DNA of 64,000 nucleotides from Tragulus kanchil (Eukaryota; Chordata; Mammalia; Artiodactyla; Tragulidae): the NCBI GenBank assembly GCA_022376925.1, contig JAIOJX010000032.1:207324939-207388938 (forward strand). Direction: 5' to 3'. The notes under the pieces were generated by a model. The model had not been told where the DNA came from and did not search any database. It worked only from the letters and a program-made list of their open reading frames with translations. This document shows, one piece after another, positions 56,500 to 64,000 of this stretch. The position numbers were made by a program, and so were the translations under genes. Every line of letters starts with the position of its first letter. The stretch's first letter is position 1.

Positions 56500-56989
56500 A
56501 TGTATTGTTTGAGTATTGTCTTTCTTCTCCCAATGAGAATGTGAGCTTCATGAGGGCAGTGATTTTTTTAGGGTGTATAATTCATGTAACATAAAACTTG
56601 AAAACCATTTTTAAGTGAGCAGTCATGGGTATTTGGTACTTTCACAGGGTTGTGCAGCCACCACCTGTGTCTGGTTCTAAAACATTTTTATCATCCCAGA
56701 AGAAAACCTTGTACTTGTGAGGCAGTTCATCCCAGAGGGCAGTGATTTTTTTTTCTTGGTATTTTTTTGTGCAACATTTTTTATTTTGTAGTTATGAAAA
56801 TAACAGGCCAATCATGTTAAAATACTGAAAGTACAAAACTACAAGCCAGTATATAATTTTATCTTAATTTTACATTAAAAACCACTAGTATCTCATTTTT
56901 TTCTAATGCTGCATTGACTGAGCATGGCCAAAGACAACCAGGGCAACTGCAGCACCTGTCGATGCTCTCTGCTGCATGCTGCATGCCTG

Positions 56990-57095
56990 ATATGCCTTCT
57001 CTCAGTTAATCCTCACAGTGATCCTGTAGAGTGCATTGCGTTACCCTCATTTTACAGTTGAGAAAACAAAGGCACTGAGAAGTTAAATAACTTCT
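56990..57095 (-). mobile_element. MIR fragment, antisense
   Basis: ttaccctcattttacagttg, then aggcactgagaagttaaata. The full context is in the copy at 58118-58222. Confidence 0.7.
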
Positions 57096-58229
57096 TTTTT
57101 TTTAAAATTTTGATCTCTTTTATTAGTCTTTCATTTATTTTCATCCATCTTTATTCTAAAGTTTCCTTGTACCCCAGGAAGTCTGTCCCTAGCGGCCACT
57201 CATTTCTTCTCTACAACTATAGATTTGACTTTCCTGATTGAGTTTGGTGAATAGAATAGTGTGGTACTGTTTTGTGTCTGGCTTCTTCGCTCACCATAAT
57301 GTTCTTAAAGGCATCCATGTTGTTGAATGTTTCAGTTCATTTCTTTGTATTGCTGAGAAGTTCCATCGGATAGAGGTACCACAGTTTCTTCATTCACTCG
57401 TCTGTGGACATTTTGTTTACCATATGTATTGTTTGGGCTTCCCTGGTGGCTCAGATGGTAAAGAATCTGCCTGTAATGCAGGAGACCTGGGTTTGATCCC
57501 TGGGTGGGGAAGATTCCCTGGAGAAGGGAAAGGCTACCCACTCCAGGATTCTTGTCTGGAGAGTTCCATGGCTCGTCCATGGGTTGCAAAGAGCCAGACA
57601 TGCTGAGTGACTTTCACTCTCACTTTCATGTATTGTTTGAGTATTGTCTTTCTTCTCCCAATGAGAATGTGAGCTTCATGAGGGCAGTGATTTTTTTAGG
57701 GTGTATAATTCATGTAACATAAAACTTGAAAACCATTTTTAAGTGAGCAGTCATGGGTATTTGGTACTTTCACAGGGTTGTGCAGCCACCACCTGTGTCT
57801 GGTTCTAAAACATTTTTATCATCCCAGAAGAAAACCTTGTACTTGTGAGGCAGTTCATCCCAGAGGGCAGTGATTTTTTTTTCTTGGTATTTTTTTGTGC
57901 AACATTTTTTATTTTGTAGTTATGAAAATAACAGGCCAATCATGTTAAAATACTGAAAGTACAAAACTACAAGCCAGTATATAATTTTATCTTAATTTTA
58001 CATTAAAAACCACTAGTATCTCATTTTTTTCTAATGCTGCATTGACTGAGCATGGCCAAAGACAACCAGGGCAACTGCAGCACCTGTCGATGCTCTCTGC
58101 TGCATGCTGCATGCCTGATATGCCTTCTCTCAGTTAATCCTCACAGTGATCCTGTAGAGTGCATTGCGTTACCCTCATTTTACAGTTGAGAAAACAAAGG
58201 CACTGAGAAGTTAAATAACTTCTTTTTTT

Positions 58230-58497
58230 TTAAAATTTTGATCTCTTTTATTGGTTTTTCTCTTATTTATTTTCATCCATCTTTATTCTTTGGCCCGTGT
58301 GGGCCTCCCATTGCAGTGGCCTCTCTCACTGCAGAGCACTGACTCTGGGCGCATGCACTTCAGAGTGCTGGCTCCTAATTGGACACACTGGTCCAGCCGT
58401 TCCATGGCATGTGGGATCTTCCCGGGCCAGGGATCAAATCGGTACCTCTTGCACTGCAAGGCGGACTCTTCACCCACTGGACCACCAGGGAAGCCCT
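58230..58497 (-). mobile_element. Old CHR-like SINE
   Basis: ttttcatccatctttattct, ccagggatcaaatcgg, ccaccagggaagccc. No module. Target duplication ttaaataacttctt on both sides (58212 and 58497). Confidence 0.85.
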
Positions 58498-58590
58498 TAA
58501 ATAACTTCTTTATTTAACTTCTTTTGTTTAAATATCTTCTTTATTTTAAAGTCAGTGAGTGGCAGAGACAGACTGGATCCCCTCCACCTT

Positions 58591-58752
58591 TTTTTTTTAA
58601 TTATATTTTTATTTGGCTATGCTGGGTCTTAGTTGCAGCATGTGAACTCATGTTGAGGCATGTGGGATCTTAGTTCCCCAACCAGGGATCGAACTCACAC
58701 CCTGTGCATTGAGAACTCAGAGTCTTAGCCACTGGACCATCAGGGAAGTTCC
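58591..58752 (-). mobile_element. CHR-1-type SINE, antisense
   Basis: ttggctatgctgggtcttag, ccaaccagggatcgaactc, ggaccatcagggaagttccc. Confidence 0.75.
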
Positions 58753-58764
58753 CTTCTCTACTTA

Positions 58765-58873
58765 AAAAAATTTTTTTTTCTTTGCCCTGCACAGCATGTA
58801 CATCCTAGTTCCTTGACCAGGGATTGAACCCACGCCCCTTCCAGTCTTAACCACTAGACTGCCAGAGAAGTCC
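58765..58873 (-). mobile_element. CHR-1-type SINE, antisense
   Basis: tttgccctgcacagcatgta, tgaccagggattgaaccc, gactgccagagaagtcccc. Directly follows the previous SINE. Confidence 0.7.
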
Positions 58874-59519
58874 CCAGGTTGGTCCCTCAGTGGTTAACAC
58901 TATGCTTTTCCTTCTCTAGAGAGAATATAAGATCTAGACATTCTGTGCTGTGTTTATTCACTTACTTAACAAGTTAGTATAGATTTCCTATTACATGTCA
59001 GGCCCTTTGCTAGGGTTACAGTGGTAAACAACATGGCCTAGACCCTTGCCAGTCTGGGGTACGTTCTTGTGGGAAGCTTGGAAGCAGGAATAATGGGAAA
59101 ATGTTAACAGAGATTGTGGGTGGGGACTGGAGGCTGTGAGCAAGAGAAGGGTTGAGAAAATTGTCCATGGGGTGATCCAGGTGGAGATGGATCTGAACCT
59201 AGCTCTCGCTTTTTAAAAAATTAATTTTTTTTCCATTGTGGTTAATTACAGGATATAGCATATAGTTCCTTGTGCTCAGCTCTCTCATCTTCTGTGTTGC
59301 CTGGAGTTGTTACTATTGAGTCCCAGAGCCTTTACCAGAGCTTATGTCTGTTTTTATAGCTGGCCAGGTATGAGTATGCCATGCCACGCCACTTGAAAGG
59401 AGGCTTGCTTCTTCCATCTGGAAGCTCCTTGGAAGAGTTCCTTGAGGATGATGTGGGTCTTGAGGATAATGTGGTTATTTCCAAACCCCGGAACTTAGCA
59501 CTGCTTTGGAAAGCTTTCT
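58874..59519. other. Intron sequence with L2-like and L1-like pieces
   Basis: 58940-59040 (ttattcacttacttaac, catgtcaggccctttgct) is L2-like. 59215-59275 (ccattgtggttaattacagg) is an L1-like end. The rest is unassigned. Confidence 0.4.
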
Positions 59520-59841
59520 TTTTTTTTTTAAACATTTATTTATTTATCTTTTGGGGGGTGGGATGGGGGGGGGGGACGGGCAAGTCACTTCTATTGGTCT
59601 TTCATTTCTCTATTGTCATCCATCTTTGTTCTTTGGCTCCTGTGGGCCTCCCATCACAGTGGCCTCTGTTGTCTCAGAGCACTGGCTCTGGGCGCATGCG
59701 CTCCAGAGCTCCAGCTCAGTCATTGGGCACATCGGTCCAGCCGCTCCGCGGCATGTGGGATCTTCCCAGGCCAGGGATCGAACCAGTGCCCCTTGCACTG
59801 CAAGGTGGTGTCCTTACCCACTGGACCACCAGGGGAAGCCC
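59520..59841 (-). mobile_element. Young CHR-like SINE
   Basis: Antisense. Here the module is reduced to a G-rich run (ggggtgggatgggggg). Body cgcatgcgctccagagctcc, head ccaccaggggaagccc. Target duplication tggaaagctttct at 59507-59519 and 59842-59854. Copy at 60682-61003. Confidence 0.9.
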
Positions 59842-59854
59842 TGGAAAGCTTTCT

Positions 59855-60366
59855 GTTTAGATATAAATAGACAGCTGAGTGGGGTGAGTTGGGTAAAGTC
59901 AAAGAAACTGACCACGGAGCTAAAAATGACCCTTCTAAAAGAATTTGTTTTGTGGCTCATCTCTACATAGAAACATTTCTCTTTGCTGCCGGAGTAGCTG
60001 CAGGCAGTGCTGGGAGGTCATATGTCTGAAGCACCACTGGTAGTTAGAAGGCATGGGAGGAGAATTCCTGACCTCTCAAGTAATGGAACTCTTTGTGAAC
60101 ACTGGAGTGGAAGAAAGTGATCTTTGCCCTTACCAAACGTGCTCAATGTGTTTGTGAAGCCCATCTTGTGACTTTAGTGGGCTTAAGAAAACATTCGATT
60201 GGGAAACAGTTGTTTTTTTACATGAAACTTGATTGACACATATATGGGTAAATACAAAAGTGTACAGTCCTTTGAGGATAGTATGAAAGGTAATTTTCTG
60301 AATTAGCTGGGTTGGAAGAAGCATGGTTACTAGAACTTTCTGGGAAGAGGAGGTTTGGACTTTAGG
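59855..60366. other. Unique intron sequence
   Basis: No repeat or coding signal seen. Copy at 61017-61515. Confidence 0.35.
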
Positions 60367-61515
60367 TTCTCGCTTTTAAAAATTAATTTTTTTTCCATTG
60401 TGGTTAATTACAGGATATAGCATATAGTTCCTTGTGCTCAGCTCTCTCATCTTCTGTGTTGCCTGGAGTTGTTACTATTGAGTCCCAGAGCCTTTACCAG
60501 AGCTTATGTCTGTTTTTATAGCTGGCCAGGTATGAGTATGCCATGCCACGCCACTTGAAAGGAGGCTTGCTTCTTCCATCTGGAAGCTCCTTGGAAGAGT
60601 TCCTTGAGGATGATGTGGGTCTTGAGGATAATGTGGTTATTTCCAAACCCCGGAACTTAGCACTGCTTTGGAAAGCTTTCTTTTTTTTTTTAAACATTTA
60701 TTTATTTATCTTTTGGGGGGTGGGATGGGGGGGGGGGACGGGCAAGTCACTTCTATTGGTCTTTCATTTCTCTATTGTCATCCATCTTTGTTCTTTGGCT
60801 CCTGTGGGCCTCCCATCACAGTGGCCTCTGTTGTCTCAGAGCACTGGCTCTGGGCGCATGCGCTCCAGAGCTCCAGCTCAGTCATTGGGCACATCGGTCC
60901 AGCCGCTCCGCGGCATGTGGGATCTTCCCAGGCCAGGGATCGAACCAGTGCCCCTTGCACTGCAAGGTGGTGTCCTTACCCACTGGACCACCAGGGGAAG
61001 CCCTGGAAAGCTTTCTGTTTAGATATAAATAGACAGCTGAGTGGGGTGAGTTGGGTAAAGTCAAAGAAACTGACCACGGAGCTAAAAATGACCCTTCTAA
61101 AAGAATTTGTTTTGTGGCTCATCTCTACATAGAAACATTTCTCTTTGCTGCCGGAGTAGCTGCAGGCAGTGCTGGGAGGTCATATGTCTGAAGCACCACT
61201 GGTAGTTAGAAGGCATGGGAGGAGAATTCCTGACCTCTCAAGTAATGGAACTCTTTGTGAACACTGGAGTGGAAGAAAGTGATCTTTGCCCTTACCAAAC
61301 GTGCTCAATGTGTTTGTGAAGCCCATCTTGTGACTTTAGTGGGCTTAAGAAAACATTCGATTGGGAAACAGTTGTTTTTTTACATGAAACTTGATTGACA
61401 CATATATGGGTAAATACAAAAGTGTACAGTCCTTTGAGGATAGTATGAAAGGTAATTTTCTGAATTAGCTGGGTTGGAAGAAGCATGGTTACTAGAACTT
61501 TCTGGGAAGAGGAGT

Positions 61516-62447
61516 TTGCAGTTGGAGTGGAAGCTCCTTTGGTTTTGGACTTTCAACAGTGGACCAGCTCCTGATCTGTTTGACATTAAGTAAAATTTTG
61601 TCTGAAAATTAGGCCATGGACTTATCTTTGCCTGGAGTTTTTTTTTCAGATGATGAAAATGGCTCTGGATTTTTCAAGGAAGAGTGTCCTCACTTTCTAC
61701 TTCTTTCCTTCCCACAGAAGATGAAGAATGTTACCTAAATGTTATACTTAGGTTAGTCTTATACCATCAGGTTAGTGCCAGATACTAGGTGAAGCTTGAC
61801 ACATGTCTGTTGATTGGTCAGCAGAAAAAAAACCCAGCAAACCCACACAGCCTAAAAGTTTAAATTATGTTTGTCTTGGTGCTCTTACTGAGGAGTGTAA
61901 AGTGGAAAAGCCTCTCAGATAGCTCTGAGGAACTGTTTCAAAGGCATGGTTAAAGGAGAAGCCAGGATACAAAGGAGTTTTTGCTGGGGAAGAAAAAAAT
62001 CTCTTATAGTCCAACATCAAAAGATAATTGCCAATCACAGAGAACAGAAATCTCAAGTTAACGATTTTAGTGCTTTTCTATGGGAGGATGCAAGAGTCTG
62101 GGCTCACTGAAAGTTATCCTTTGGGTATACATCTTCACTGTCTAGAGTCAGTCTCCTATTTTTCTCCATCCTGAATCCCCTCAGGGTGAACCATGGCCGG
62201 TGGGGTAGAGTGGTGGCAGTGAGTGATGGCTTGGTGGAGGCAGCATTAGTTGTTTACCAGAATGGCAGGCAGCATTCTTTGTGTACTGAAATACCAAGCA
62301 ACATGTTTTTTGTCTCAGGTGAAATGAAGTAATCAAGTTCTAGTTTCCTTTTGAGATAGTGGTCCCAGTTCTGATAAGATCAAGAATCTATGTTTGGTTT
62401 CTTTGGGTTCTCTCTCTTCATAGGAGCTCAGGTAAATAAACCAGAGT
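61516..62447. other. Unique intron sequence
   Basis: No gene, exon or repeat recognised. Confidence 0.35.
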
Positions 62448-62820
62448 TTTTCAGTGGCGTAGTTTGTGTCTGACTCTTTGTGACCCCACGGACTGCAGCA
62501 TGCCAGGCTTCCCTGTCCTTCACCATCTCCCGGAATTTGCTCAAACTCCTGCCATTGAATTGGTGATACTATCTTTTTTTTTCTAACTTTACTCTTCAGT
62601 AATGCCATCTGACCATCTCATCTTCTGTCACCCTCTTCTCCTCCCTCACTCTTTTCCCAGCATCGGGGTGTTTTCTTGTTAGTCAGCTCTTGGCATCAGG
62701 TGGCTAAAGTATTGGAGCTTCAGCTTCAGAATCAGTCCTTCCAGTGAATATTTGATTTCCTTTAGGATTGACTGGTTTGATCTTGTAGTACAAGGGACTC
62801 CCAAGAGTCTTCTCCAGCTC
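62448..62820 (-). mobile_element. BovB 3' end, antisense
   Basis: gtgtctgactctttgtgacc, gactgcagcatgccaggctt, cttggcatcaggtggctaaa, ttaggattgactggtttgat. A small insertion with a T-run sits near 62565-62605. 5'-truncated. Confidence 0.85.
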
Positions 62821-63824
62821 AGGCCGTCATGTAAATATAATTAGTGGGAACTTAAACTTTGGGAACAATTTATCAATTTAGGGTAATTTTGGAATCTCAG
62901 TGGAGAGGTGTAAAGTCATCTTTGTTGGCTCAAAGGTGGGGTTTATCAGGAGCACTGTGAGGGATGCAAGGAGCAGCCACATTTCCCTTCGGCCTTTCAT
63001 TACTTGGGGGAAGGAGCTGATTTTTGCCCCCAGCTAAGGGAACACCTTTAGAAAACTTCAGGGGACTGTGTGATTGTAGTTGATACAAGTCAGATCCTTT
63101 TCACTTAGGGAGACCAGAACTGAGCGGATCTCAGTGCTGAGTTTCTTTCCTTGGAGTGTTTTCCGGTGTCTCTGGAGTTTAACTTTTAGAGTCTCTGTGC
63201 TCTGTTGATCTTTCTTCCTTCCAAGGCTTTTTACTTCAGTTTCTCTCCTGTCTCTTGCTTTTCCCTCCCTAGGCCTCCTCAGAACAAAGCCCACATGGTC
63301 ATTCTTCCTGGAATAATTCTCTGAGGGCCAAGAAGGAATCTCTCGAGGGACACAGTCATCATTCCCCTTGTCTGCTTTGGTCAGAGGTTGCTCTTTTCAT
63401 TGCTGTAAACTGCTCTGAAATCTTGAGTTGAAACAGTGGAGATCGCTGAGTACTGTTACATTTCATTCTAAAAACTCTCCTTGGAACTCTCCACAAGGCA
63501 AAAAGCTTTGCGGATGAGATGGTGATAGATAGAGGAGTGTACCATTTGGTTTCTTTAAAATGGTTATGATACTAACTAGGCCCCAGTAGACAAAGCTATG
63601 AAGTCAGTATTAATAAGACTGTGTTGTTTTGCTTAGAGGGAGTGGAAAGAAGTTACCAGGAGCAAGCAGCGAGATCTTTCATTTTCAGATAGAATCTGTT
63701 TAGATCTCACCACATCGCAGCCTTAGTCCCTGAATGAGCAAACTCTGAGCCACAAGCAGGCACAAGCCCGGCTGCTGCCACTGTGCCCCTGGATGCTTTC
63801 CCAGCGGGCTCGTCTTTACTAAAT
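62821..63824. other. Unique intron sequence
   Basis: Conserved-looking base composition but no exon with matching splice sites found. Confidence 0.35.
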
Positions 63825-64000
63825 AATGGCTGATACTCATCAAGCCCGTGCTGCATGCCAGGTATTGTACTGTGCCCTTTGCGTGCTTTATCGCATTTAG
63901 TCCTCTCAGTACCCCTCTGGGTTGTGGGGTCTCTATTATCTCATTTCCCTGAGGTTTCAATAGTTAAGTAGCTTTTCCAAGGCCGCACAGTGGCAAAGCC
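63825..64000 (-). mobile_element. MIR fragment, antisense, open at right edge
   Basis: gctgcatgccaggtattgta, tcgcatttagtcctctcagt, ttaagtagcttttccaaggc. Reverse-complement MIR. Confidence 0.7.

Larger units (their letters stand above)
56024..58290. repeat. Local duplication 19 (L1, Bov-tA, MIR)
   Basis: Copy 1 is 56024-57155 and copy 2 is 57156-58290, offset about 1128. Copy 1 stops inside an antisense SINE that is complete in copy 2 (58230-58497). Confidence 0.95.
59205..61515. repeat. Local duplication 20 (ZFYVE1 intron, SINE)
   Basis: Copy 1 is 59205-60366 and copy 2 is 60367-61515, offset 1162. The end of copy 1 (60352-60366) is a contracted version of 61514-61550. Confidence 0.95.
39587..64000 (+). 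other. ZFYVE1: ZFYVE1 intron after the first coding exon (open-ended)
   Basis: Starts at the gtaagc donor. I looked for the next coding block, expected to begin at the valine after E-E-I-Q and to carry the P-loop, and did not find it. Eight of the 20 local duplications lie here, so about 8.8 kb of the 24.4 kb is probably spurious. Content is old repeats (MIR, L1M, CHR-type SINEs) and unique DNA. Confidence 0.6.

Noticed and set aside
59506..59970. 154-159-codon overlapping frames, repeated at 60668
   Set aside because: Open only because of the SINE body; present twice through duplication 20.
97..61515. Biological tandem amplification or a satellite-like system with about 1.1-kb periodicity
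   Set aside because: Each pair has different content and never exceeds two to three copies. Noisy junctions point to assembly error.
39600..64000. Search for further ZFYVE1 exons (P-loop and FYVE blocks)
   Set aside because: No matching codon stretch with splice sites found. By-eye scan only, so a short exon could have been missed.

Overview
The window is nuclear DNA from a mammal, almost certainly a ruminant. It carries BovB (RTE) LINE 3' ends, Bov-tA-type tRNA-derived SINEs, CHR-type cetartiodactyl SINEs, mammalian L1, L2 and MIR fragments, and one conserved vertebrate gene. A GC-rich CHR-like SINE family with high-CpG, near-identical copies dominates the younger insertions. I do not recall this family from cattle or sheep, so a deeper ruminant lineage such as a mouse-deer is possible (inference, low confidence).

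Layout. 1-36.6 kb is gene-free DNA packed with nested retrotransposons: BovB at 1-3.4 kb, two solo LTRs of one family (antisense at 2.3-4.2 kb, sense at 32.4-34.2 kb), long stretches of decayed L1 (12.4-20.3 kb and 24.6-34.6 kb), and about 30 SINE copies. 36.6-37.6 kb is a CpG-island promoter with ETS and ZNF143-type motifs. 39104-39586 is the first coding exon (161 codons) of ZFYVE1 (DFCP1), on the + strand. 39587-64000 reads as the following intron, with sparser and older repeats. I found no further ZFYVE1 exon and no second gene.

The strongest anomaly is structural. I count 20 direct, almost abutting duplications with units of about 1.02-1.19 kb, spread from base 97 to about 61.5 kb. They copy LINEs, SINEs, LTRs and unique DNA alike and ignore element boundaries. 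Several junctions carry garbled, error-rich versions of the neighbouring sequence. This fits unmerged contig-end overlaps or gap filling with raw long reads, not biology. About a third of the window is probably spurious and the true locus is probably near 42 kb. The ZFYVE1 exon and promoter are not duplicated.

I see no previously undescribed multi-gene system. The biological points worth following are the succession of subfamilies in the CHR-like SINE, which gains a pyrimidine-rich 3' module; a chimeric SINE with a single target-site duplication; and an LTR family with a 50-bp-period array of perfect or near-perfect Pol III B-box-like motifs.
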